NCBI GenBank assembly: GCA_012295275.1
Contig: CM022672.1
Location: forward strand, 3,041,443-3,105,442
Reading direction: 5' to 3'
From: Chrysomallon squamiferum
Lineage: Eukaryota; Mollusca; Gastropoda; Neomphalida; Peltospiridae
DNA: 64,000 nt
Shown here: positions 26,280 through 64,000 of the stretch, in pieces
Layout: each line of letters opens with the position of its first letter
How positions within the stretch are numbered: the first letter of the stretch is position 1
The notes under the pieces: model-generated
Databases searched by the model: none
What the model was told of the DNA's origin: nothing
What the model saw: only the letters and a program-made list of their open reading frames with translations
Made by a program: the position numbers and the translations under genes

Positions 26280-29200
26280 AACAGTGGACTCTTCAACCAC
26301 AAGTTTTAAGTTACTCTGTTTTTGTTAAGAGTATGTTAATGAAAAACAGTTCTTTTTTAAAACAAAATTTAAGGTATTTATTATTACTTGGATGTTTATT
26401 TTGGAATATAAGTGCGGTATGAAAGTAAATGAATATTCATACTAAATAATATAGAGGTTTTAGGAATTTGTAGCAGCTACAGAGGTTTCAACAGATTATT
26501 ATTTTTGTCTGTTTGTTGTTGTTTTTGGGGGGAGAAGGTTTTGGGGTGCTGGGAGGGGGCTAGTTTATTTGTCCTGCAGTCTTGGTTGCTAACTAGTTAA
26601 GCCATTTATCTTAAAAGTGGTTTAAAATGGTAGCAATGGGACTGCATTCCTTTACGATCTCCAACCAGGGTTGAATGGAAAACTGTAATGTGGCCTCAGT
26701 TCATTCACGACAAAAACCTAAAATATGTGATAAAACTTAGTTTATATTTTTTAGTAAATAATTTTGAAACAGATGATTGGAAATCCCCATCTATGAAGAA
26801 TAAGAATCAGATCATGTTTTTATTTTCATTCTTCTGTTCTGATCTTTTAAATACAAACACCAGAGAAACATATACTGAGCATGTGTGGTTCTCTACTGTG
26901 ATCTAGTACTTTCAGAATCAAGAAAGGTAACTGCCACATGTTAAGTTGAAAATGGATCTGAGTAGCAGTTAGGAAAATCTTGTTAACTACAATGAAAAAT
27001 AAATGGGGGGAAAAGAAAAATAAAGATTTAATTTTTTATTTTTGAAATCACAACACATTAATTGTGTTTGCCAGATTAAATAAGTTTTGATGGTATAAAT
27101 TCTTTTCAGAACTGTCACTGAATTTTGTTCAGCTCATTATGTTTTCTTGTGCTTATGTTATTATTACATTACTGTTTATTAAAGTTGCATTCTGTTGAAA
27201 ATGTTTAGCTTTCATGTGTGGAAAAAAAATTGTATTAATTTTTCTGATACAGAAAGTGTTAAGAGAAAAATTATTACTTTTTTTTGTTGTTTTTTAAGTT
27301 TTTGTTTTCTCGTTATACTTTTAAAACAAAACAAAAATAGGATTTTAACTTTAAAACTCAAGATTTGTTGTTTATATTAATTAGTTGGGTTTTTTGTTTT
27401 TTTAGCTAGGTACTGGATATGAATTGCTTTATGACATAACATGTTTGTGTAATATGATTTTTTTTTGTTTGTATTTTTTAATTTATTAATTATTTCTTAC
27501 TTATTTACTCCTAATACTGAAGATGTTAATTTCATTTATAACAAAAACTTCAGTTTTGTCACTACACTAACAAAGAAAATAACAAAAACAACATTCTACT
27601 TTGTACATGAATTTTATTGTCATAAATATATGAAACAGGAGTTCTGTGAAGCATTGAAAAAAATGCACTACATTGTTGAACTATGAACAGTGTCCACAAA
27701 TGATATATACACATGCAAATGCATAAATGTTGACCTTTTATTTTGAACCCATTAGCAAGATGTGTGTAAGTAACATAACATGCATCAAACCTTGCTGTTG
27801 ATTTGTCCTACAGAGTACAGTTCAGCTCATTAAATATATTGGTGGTATCTTTTTGATAAAAATAATAAAAACAAGGCATATAAATGAATAAAAAGCAAAA
27901 CAGTTCATAAACTATACATTTCTTGACATATCAAGTTAAAACAATTGTAACAATTAATATATTGGGTTGATTTGGGTGGGTTTTGTTTTTTTTCATACCT
28001 TTGCAAGTGTAAAAGTTTCTAGTATCTTTTGTAATAAAAATATATATACATGCTTTTTTTCCTCCTAACTCCAGGCTTCAGAATTAAAGTTTTCTTCCCA
28101 GAATTTATATCAGCTGCCAAACACCTGTTATATGAGACTTTATATAAGCTTTAAAAAACTCCCTTCAGTTTTCAAATTATATTCTTAACATAGACAAAAA
28201 TTTAAGAAGCAATGGTTTTTTTTAATGTCTTTGACCCTATGTATTTCTATTTACATGAGCATCTCTTAATAATGAATCCCAGAATTAGTTAAAAGAAAAA
28301 AAAATTAAATTGTATTGTCATCTTCTATTGAATGTTGTTTATAAACTGCCTCTACTTCAGTTCTACCTCTTTACTTTCCTATCACAAATAAATTAAAGAT
28401 AAATATTACCCAAATATTTTTTCTCTAGAGTTAAATCTGAACACTGTATAGTAATATTTTAATTTGTGACCTTCATCAACATCTTCCAAAAACAAATATA
28501 TTTTCTAAACATTGTTAAAAATATATATTAAAAATTATAAATAATTCATTGATTTTGGCTCATATGTTACTTTTCTGCTAAATAATTAATAGAAAAAAGT
28601 ACAGAATAATAAAATTAAGTATTAATTTTGATCACAGGCTTTTGATCCCATCAGCTTAGTTATGTTTAAAAAAATATTGCTGATACCAAAATTTATATAA
28701 AAATTCTAACATTAAAATAAAACATATGGGAACTGAATTATGTAAAATAATAATAATATACAATAGCAATGTAACATAAATTACTATAAAATAATATATA
28801 AAAGAACACCTATAAAATACAACTGTTAAAGACATTATTTCATTTAAAGAAAATTCAGTTTCTTTATATCAAATTATTTCAATTATCAACAGTCTAAATG
28901 TAGCTATAAATAATTACCATGTTAATAATTAATAATAAAAAGGTAAATAAATAAATCTTATGTTCCCAGTTCATTTCTGTAAGATGCTTTATAATCTTTG
29001 AGTATTTAACTACTTTGTATCAGGTTGACACTTTTAAAAAAACATTTTTTAGAGTTTTGATTATACATTCTCCAAAGAGTGGTACAAAAAAAATAAATAA
29101 TAATAGTAACAAATATATTCAATTTAGAATATTTTCAAATACAAAGTAACTATACACTGAATTCTTCACATACATTCATTTATTTTATTTTATTTTATTA

Positions 29201-32200
29201 TGATTATATTTTAAATTTTTGGGTTGGAATTCATTTTCCTGTAATAAAGTTCAAAATATACTTAATTTATCTAGAAAAAATAAGTTTCTGTTTTTTGTAA
29301 TTTTTTGTCTCCTAGGAATGAATGGGAGTCATTAATATTGTACCTTCCTAGTTTCTTCAGAGGAATGCATAAAACATTAAACAAACATAGCATTTACCAA
29401 TAACAGGCATTGTTTTTCTCCTCTTAAAAGAACAACGTAGTACAAGCATGCTTAAACATAACTTGTTCAAAAATAATACATTTATTTATTTTTAAAATAA
29501 CTATAAACAATAATACAGAGTGGCTAAAACTCACATGCACACACTTTCTATGTATCAAATACCAAGTGTACATTTTCAGCAACAAATTAATATTAAGACA
29601 AGTTTATAATTATTTATAAAGGTGTACTTGACACATGGTTGTTGTTTGTTGGTTTTTTAAATAGATTACATGTATCATTTTATTAACATATAATATTTTG
29701 AAATTCACCTCAAAAGCTTTTCAGGTAAAAACATAGTTATATTTTTTGGATGAAATTATGTATTAATCATTTTTCCACAATTAAATATAAATTATAAGTG
29801 TTTATCTTGAGCAGAAGATGTACATTTGATATTTGATGTGACATGAGAAAAATAAAGTAGAGACTAGACCAAAAGAACAAAATATACATATCTGTCCGAT
29901 ATAAATTTGACAGAGATCATTACTACATATAAACATGAACTGCCAGGAAGAGCAATAACAATCATTCTTAAAAGCTCAACATGTAATAAGAGTTAGTATT
30001 GGAATTATAGCTTGCTAATTAAAACAGTTGACAAACAACAGTATTATTCATTTTAAATTTCTAATATACTTTCTGAACAATTTTTCCATGAAAGTGTAAT
30101 ACAAAGAGTTATATGAAACAAAATTAATTTTAAGTCTGGACATACATCAGAACAACAATGTAATGACTTTCATGTCGTTGTTTGCTTTGTTCTGGTATTG
30201 TCTTTTGTTTTTGTTTTAAAAATGTTTAATTTTTCCACTTTTAATAATTGTTTGTTTTGTACCTTGTCATAAAAACAATCAGTTACTGGAAAATAATGGT
30301 CAAAACAAAAACAAAATTACATTATTTTCATTATTTTCAGTGGTCATAAATGCTTTATTAAAATCAACTGGAAATGAGGCATCAAGATTTGACAACATGT
30401 TTTCTAATATCATATACATTTGCCATAATGAATTACTATCAACATAATGCCCTATATAAAAATATAAATTATTTCATGTAGATGCCTTTAAAAAAAAAAA
30501 AAAAATTAAAATAGAGATGAAAAGAAAATAATTTTTTTAATTATAATTTTTACCTTAGCGATAAAGAATATAAACAAAATCACTAATACTACATGAATAA
30601 ACACTGCAATCTGAAATCATCTTATTAAATTTAAGTTTTACCATTCTGAAATGTGTCATCTAACGTTTCTGCCCCATTTCCTCAACACAAAGCCAGCAAT
30701 ATTTGGAAGAGATATTTTAAGGATTTTAAAAACTTTTTTTTTTTCCACTGTACTTTTGATTTATTTTGTTCATAATAGCACTATGTATGTACAGAATGAT
30801 CGAACTGATTCCAGTAACTGTCTACCAATGCTCTCAACCATCATCTCTCTGTCTTCTCTCTCTCTCTCTCTCTCAGTACAACAAACATGGAATGAAAAGA
30901 ATTTAAAACAAATATCTTGTGCTGCCGGAATGACACAGAGGAATTGTGATGTGACAAGTGATTGCTTCCTTTGTATGCACCAGGTTTATTTTTGTATTTC
31001 AACATATGATGAGATCATAAAGTATTTGCAATGCCATCTGATCATACATCGCCAGGAATGATATTTTAATAAGTTGCACCAGTTCTGCCTAAGTAACAGT
31101 ATAATAGGGATGTAATTAATGAACTAAATTTCCTTCCTTCTTTTTTTTTTTTTTTTTTTGTGTAAAATAGTTTTAAAATTCATTATATGGTTTTTTTACT
31201 TTTGAATTTTCCAGTCATTTTTCTCCTTGCAACTAATACATTTTTATTAACATTTATATTAGGATAAAGTTAAACGACTAAAATATAATAATGAAAAATA
31301 TTTATGAAAAATCCATACATATGATTTTTAATGATTTGTAAGTAGATGATGAATGATGAATGAGCATTTATTTGCTTTAAACAAAGCATTTTGAAAAATA
31401 ACAACCAAAATGAAAGTTTGTTCAATCAAAAAAAACTGAAGCATTTTCTTATCATTACAGAGTTTACTTATTACAGGGAGGCAATCACTTGTCACTGAAG
31501 AATGAATCTCATGATAATCTTTGTTAAGTAGTTTCACCAAAAAGTAATAAAACAAGAAAACAAACAATTTTCAAATAAGAAAAGAAAAATGCAGATTTTG
31601 TACACAATGCTAACTGGTATGAAAATGACAAAATAACATCTGGCTTCATAACATTTAAAATTGGGTGTATAAAAATACAAATGTGATGATTTTTGTGGGG
31701 CAATCTCCTGTTATTGTAAATATGTACATGTAAAAATATTAAATTTTCTTTTTTAAAGGAAGGGGGTTAAAAACAAAAAGAAAAGAAAGGTGTTTCAGTC
31801 CTGTGGTCCCAGTCCTGTCAACAAACTGAAAATTATTTCAATAAAAATTTGTCTCCAGAAATAAAGAAAAAATTGTATTTGTTCATAAGCACTGTAAAGT
31901 GCTTTAAAGATTTAAATGTTTTAAAATGAAATATGGAGACTGAGATCAAAAGACTGAATTAACAATAAAACATTACTATTACTTTATGGCAGTATTCCAG
32001 CTAGGCCTAGGAAACAATCTCTAAAATGCACTAAACTTGTTGAGCTCTCTGCCCATAATGTAAACATGTCAACATTGAGGCACTGTGTTCAAATTTAATA
32101 ATAAAAACTGTGAACACTAAACAGACAGTTCATATTAATATCACTCGATGGAAATGGACCCTCAAACAAACCAACAATTTTTTTTTTTTTTTAAAGTTGA

Positions 32201-32831
32201 AATGAATATATATATATATATATAATTTAGTGTCAAAAGTAAATGACTTCAAATGCAAATTATCATGTCTAGTTGTGAAATAAAAAAACATTTATACAAA
32301 ACTGTCTTAAAACAAGTCTTGTGAAGTCATTTCTTACTTCATTTTCTCTCCCATCTGCTCTCCAACAATGAACACTGTTTATATTTTCGGTAGTTTACAT
32401 CTTCCAATAGAGAAATGCACAGTTTATAGTTTAAAAATCTTCTGTCAAGCTCAATCATTTAAAAATCTCACATATAATTACACAACATCTGTAAAAAAAA
32501 AATGTAGCCATTTTAAAAGACATATTCTGTACATAACTGAAAATATGCTACTGTTTTCAGTTGTTTCCCTGTGAATTCAGAATGTACCAGGACTTTTATC
32601 ATCTTAATACACACATTAACATCCAATTCCTCCTTCAGGAAACCAGTTTCATATGCTGCTTGTTTTTGTTTTTCATTTTAATTTAATATATTTCAAAGTT
32701 TTAAGGAAGCAAACTGGATGTGAAAAAATATAAACAATAATAATAATAAATGGTGCTCTCCTTTCAAATTGTTTCATACAATGATTCCAGGGAACACAAT
32801 AATGAAATGAATTAACAGTGAACAATGGAAT
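26280..32831. other. AT-rich interval between two convergent genes; probable 3' UTRs
   Basis: About 6.5 kb between the stop of the unnamed + gene and the stop of Notch on the - strand. No coding exon is supportable on either strand. It is very AT-rich with many ATTTA and AATAAA-type words on both strands, which fits long 3' UTRs, but neither poly(A) site can be chosen from sequence alone. A short (TC)n lies near 30856. Confidence 0.5.
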
Positions 32832-59083
<26,252 letters not shown>

Positions 59084-59817
59084 CTGGAAAAATACAGCAA
59101 ATGTTATCTCTATTAAAAATATAAACAAACAAGTTCGTACATTAAATCTTTATTTTTTTCATGAAAACCTATATAAATACACAAATAAAAATAAAAACCA
59201 AGAACAGAGAATTAATTAACAATACAAAAATCTCAGTGGGGAGTAAAAGAAGGAAAATTCTATTTTATGAAAGTTGTTTGAGTTACAAATTATCTGAGCA
59301 AAAGCAATGATTTTGAAAAGGCAGTTAAGAAATGGATAGATACCAAATTGTTTAATTAAAAGAAGGATATACAGATGGATGGAATAATGATGGACAGAGG
59401 GGTGGATAACTGCAGAAACATGTACAAAATGAAGCTAGGATTGATAGCCTTACAAACAAAGTGGAGGTTTGGATCATGACTGATGAGTGGGATTTAAAGT
59501 GGACTTATGGAATGTTTCAATGATTGATGGATAATCCATATTAGCATTTCTTTTTTAAACTAAGAATGGATGTCAAAAAACAAAAATCAAAACAGTAGTA
59601 ACTGCAATTCATCTATTATTTTTCTTTTTCAATCTCTCTTTTAAATCCAGTCTTTATATGACTACAAGTGACACAAAGACAGCAGATTACCAAACTAAGT
59701 GAAAGAGTTAAACAACGTCAAGTGACATTGGCCGAAACTTCAAATTTGAGTTGTGCCTTCTCGAATAAAGATGAAATGTTTGATACGAGATTTCCATCTT
59801 TGCACTTGAGCTGACTT

Positions 59818-60076
<259 letters not shown>

Positions 60077-60955
60077 TCAGTGAACAATGAAAACCAGTGA
60101 GTATTAGCTATCTGAACAGTAAACAAAGAAGCATACAGAACATTAAATTCCTGATTCCCAGGGGAAAGCCTACGTGCCTCGCCCGCTGTTTACACCAAAC
60201 AGAGACTTCCGGAACACTCTGTACGCAGCAGTTCTGCTAAACCATGATTATCATTACTTAGAAACACAACTGTGTAAAAATTTCACACAGTTCAGTTAGG
60301 ATTTATGTCCTAGCTGGGCTATTTTCCATTCTAGACAGTGTCCACATTATATCAAAAGGTAGTGTCAATGTTTATGACCCACTGGACTATTTCCAGTTCC
60401 AACCACTGATGATCATCAATATATAACTAATTAGAAATGCTTGATATATATGTAATAATTTTTGTTTGTTGTCTTTTATTGTTTTCCCAATACATCCAGT
60501 TGTATATATGCCTATTTGTTTTTCAGTCCAAAATATTATTTCTTTCTTTTAATCTTGATTCATTTCCTTTTTACTTTTTTTTTTCTTAACTTTTTTTTTT
60601 CAATTTATTTTAACTAGGCTTTTTTCTTTCTTCCCCCCCCTTCCATTTTTTTTTTTCTTTCGTGACAGGCCTAAGTTATACCTAAATATATTTCATCCAT
60701 GTAAAAAGCAAGTATTGGTTCAGGAAACCAAAATCAATATGGCTGATGACAAAAGTTATACATAACCCAAACAAAAACCACAAAACAATCTGTCTATATG
60801 AATAGCCAGCTTCTAAACATATCAGACATTATTTTCAAATCCCAGAACAATTTTACCTCAGTTCAAGGTGAGTTCCTACACAGGGGAACTAACTGACCAG
60901 TGTGTTTAACAGCACACAGTGCTTGTGTTTACAAAGTTCTGAAGTTAGACCAGAA

Positions 60956-61070
60956 AAAAGAAAGAAAGAATGGCTGAAAGAATGAAAGAAAAAGAAAGAA
61001 AGAAAGAATGGCTGAAAGAATGAAAGAAAAAGAAAGAAAGAATGAAAGGAAAGAATGAATGAAAGAAAGA
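60956..61070. repeat. GAAA-rich minisatellite
   Basis: Units of AAAGAATGGCTGAAAGAATG and GAAAGAAA, with a ~48-bp block repeated twice and a degenerate third part. Confidence 0.9.
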
Positions 61071-61347
61071 AATATTTTATTTAGTAAGAAATTTAGATAT
61101 ACCATTATAATAAAACTGTATGTACTTTAGCTAAGGATACATAAGAGAGAAAACCATGGGCTACTTTTTTTCAACAGGCAGCAAATTATCTCATACAGTT
61201 TTATAAAATTTAGGCACCTATTAAGTTTTATAGGTACTGATAGACAATAGATTGTGACAATAATCATAAAAGAAAAATGTGTCATATGTTTGTATGTTTG
61301 TCTGCATATGTACACATACATACATACATACAGAGAATATTCAAATA

Positions 61348-61350
<3 letters not shown>

Positions 61351-61390
<40 letters not shown>
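61351..61390. repeat. (CA)n microsatellite
   Basis: About 20 CA units preceded by CATA units. Confidence 0.95.
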
Positions 61391-61392
<2 letters not shown>

Positions 61393-64000
61393 GCCTACAT
61401 GCCTTGTTATATTAATGTAATGTGTATGTAATTATATGTGTTTGTTTTCATGTATGCAGTTTCCCAAATAAGCACTTACAGTACTGTTAAAGAAATAAAT
61501 CTTCATTCATCTGTTCTAAATACATGATTAAAGATCGTCTCATTATTTCGCTATCCTATTCCGCAATATTTTTATACCTCTGCATTCCAATACACCCCAT
61601 TAAAGTACCATACACACAAATCTGATATTTATGCATATTTTTCAATGCTGAGTAATAAAATTAAAATTTGAAAAATTAAGTCAAGTTATTTTACGTCTAG
61701 ACTGTGCAAAACTTCTTTATAGCACTTTGTAAAGAAAAAACTGCCAGCCACCAATTCAGCCTACCCTATTATCAAATTGTATAGCTGATATTCTGAAAAA
61801 AAAAAAAAATATATATATATAAAGAAGAAAAGAAGAACCAACATAATCGTACCCAAAAGCTAACAAATTTTTAGTAACAACAAGGCAAAGAGAGAGAAAA
61901 TAAAAGGATAATTCTTTATAAACAGTCTTTTAAAAAAGAGAAGTGAAAAAGAAACGACACAGAAAAGAAACTTCCATAATGGTAAGCAAAAGCTAACAAA
62001 TTTTCGTGAACAACAAAGACGGTGATAATAAAAAGAGGATAAATTCGGTGTAGCTACGTGTTTAAGGTGAGTGAACAGCGAGTATTAGGTTTAACTCTTG
62101 TTACCGCAGGCCTCCATTGACTGGTGTCAATGGTCCACTGTTTCTTTTGCACACAGGTGACACAGAAAGAGACTTTTCTCACCACTGGGGGAACACTGCT
62201 GCACCAGGTAATCCAGTGCAAGTGACTTGAGAAATTCTATGGTATGCCTCGCACGGGTACTTGACTACTCGGGTACAACACCAGCAGTATAAAAGATACT
62301 TGCATGATTTTGAAGTCTGCTTCGTCAGTAACATCTGAGGTTCTGTTTGAAAGTACTTTAATTGATTCTGGTGAATTGCTGACATAATCAGCTAGCATGG
62401 CTAATAAAAAGTAAACATGTTTTTTTGAAATATGATTTATCAGTGAGTTAAAGGAAAATAAAAACAGATTTTGTTTATCAAGTAGATGTATCTCAATAAA
62501 AAGTTTAAGATAGCTACTGCATGGTATTTCAGAAGGGTAAATTGTAAATGAATCTATTCATGTAACAATCCATGTATTTATTCATCCAGACATTTATTCA
62601 TGTAAATCATCCTTTCATCTGTCTGTATATCCGCATTCACCTGTAACAACCATCCATCCATCTCTGCATCTAACCAGCAAATATCCATATTTTTATATAA
62701 ACTGTCTTTGTAAAGCATTCAAAAACTGTAACTTAATGTCTCCACATTCATTTCATAACAAGCATCAATTAATATTTTTTTGTGTATGTCTGTGTGTTTA
62801 TGTCTACATATATACATATGTATGCAAATGATTTCCTTTATGCCTAGAATTTTAAAAATAATAATCTCTTCACAATACTAAATCTTAAATGTTAATGAAT
62901 GAATCTTTCTCTTTTTTTTTAATTTGTTATTTATCTATATATATAATTAAAGTCTCCCACTACAATTTTCACCTTTACAAATTATCACATAGGTTTTTAC
63001 TACAATCCTATACATATGCCAATTATCTTTCCTTCAACAACATAATAACCTGTAAAAATCTGCCCTATTAAAGGCAATCATCTTGTGAGAAACAAAACAA
63101 GAAAAAAGAAATCTGTCCTATTATAGACAACCATTCCATGTAAAAATCTGCCCAATTACAGGCAATCATTCCCCCTTTCTCACATAACCTGTTATCAAAC
63201 AAAATCCCTCCTCTGTTCTCCAGCATGCTGTAATAGCTCTTACACCCAGCAAGAATCCTGCTAGGAGGGGACTGCTTTGTGTGGAGTATTATCACAGATT
63301 ACACAACACTCACATTACACATAACAATAATCTGTATCTACTTACCAAGGCTTATCAGTGAATGTTTTCAGTCACTAAATTAGACTGAAACAGATCCTGG
63401 TTAGGCAACATACCCGTCACTTATTTAGCTGTTATTTCACTTCTTAACAAGGCAAATTATGAATTGGTTAAGGTTAATTAATGTAAAATTAAAAATGTGT
63501 CTGTTACGAATAAGTGTATTGGTGTATTTGTTTAACATTCACATAAACCAGGTTCGTAACATATTAGCTATGCATTCATGACATCAACTGTGTATTATCA
63601 CTTGTTATGAAAAAGTATGCTGGTATGCTTAATTAATTAATTTGCATAAAATGATGGGTTCTGTGAATGCTATAAGCAGCCTTTTGTTCTATAAATAACT
63701 TCTTATTAGCAACGAAAAGAAAGGCAGGAAAACTAGATCCTAAGGAGACAGGTATATTAGCACAGGCTTATATTTTCTATACATTTTCATTTCCTAATTG
63801 TCATATAACAACTTGTTAAGGTGCTTTTTTTTTACCTGGATTATTTTAATCCCCAATTATACGTATAGTTTGAGTTTTCACTTACCGTAACTCTTAAATG
63901 TGTATTTTTTCATAAAATGAATTATATAGGATTCTAATGAATCAAGAATTTGCTATGGTCTTTAAGCCTGATTAGAATTATATGAATGTTAGGTTGATTA

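Noticed and set aside
30651-31061. 136-codon + strand frame in the intergenic spacer
   Set aside because: No recognisable domain, includes a (TC)n-derived Ser-Leu run, and lies in the probable Notch 3' UTR.
62179-63295. Possible Notch EGF1-6 or signal peptide exons
   Set aside because: The open frames there lack the six-Cys EGF pattern and any hydrophobic signal sequence next to a start; the 5' exons must lie outside the window.

Overview
The window is animal (protostome) nuclear DNA. It is AT-rich and very rich in microsatellites, with small exons bounded by GT/AG. It holds one gene I can name with confidence, one gene I can build but not name, one transposon fossil, and many simple repeats. 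The Notch gene keeps the canonical EGF array, and its last residues resemble my recollection of Drosophila Notch. Together with the repeat style this suggests a lophotrochozoan, perhaps a mollusc. The species assignment is inference only.

Layout. Bases 1 to about 17,700 have no supportable gene. They carry (CT)n, (GT)n, (ATT)n and (CATA)n microsatellites, a degenerate ~17-bp minisatellite with higher-order structure (8951-9485), and a broken Tc1-like transposase fragment (14611-14934), separated by islands of ordinary unique sequence. From 17,749 to 26,279 on the + strand lies a seven-exon gene for a ~1180-residue hydrophilic, repeat-rich protein with lysine-rich N-terminal clusters and a short C-terminal coiled coil. 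Its large exon 4 has two compensating frameshifts. The first can be seen as a 4-base loss against an internal duplicate.

From 59,083 down to 32,832 on the - strand are 30 consecutive exons of Notch, all phase-compatible. They cover EGF repeats 7 to 36 (numbered by alignment to vertebrate Notch1), three LNR modules, the heterodimerisation domain with a furin-type site, the transmembrane helix, a RAM motif, an NLS-like basic cluster, the ankyrin repeats, a short poly-Q, and a C-terminal degron/PEST region. EGF1-6 and the signal peptide must lie beyond base 64,000. The two genes converge tail to tail, with about 6.5 kb of AT-rich sequence between the stop codons that probably holds their 3' UTRs.

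Notch is a single-pass receptor. Ligand binding at EGF8-12 leads to unfolding of the LNR/HD region, gamma-secretase cleavage, and release of the RAM-ankyrin domain, which acts with CSL/Su(H) in the nucleus. The most interesting non-coding signals are a head-to-head pair of CSL-type sites with 17-bp spacing inside a Notch intron (48872-48902), a decayed copy of an EGF exon end with its splice donor (43044-43091), and two 144-bp near-identical intronic repeats (54947, 57226).
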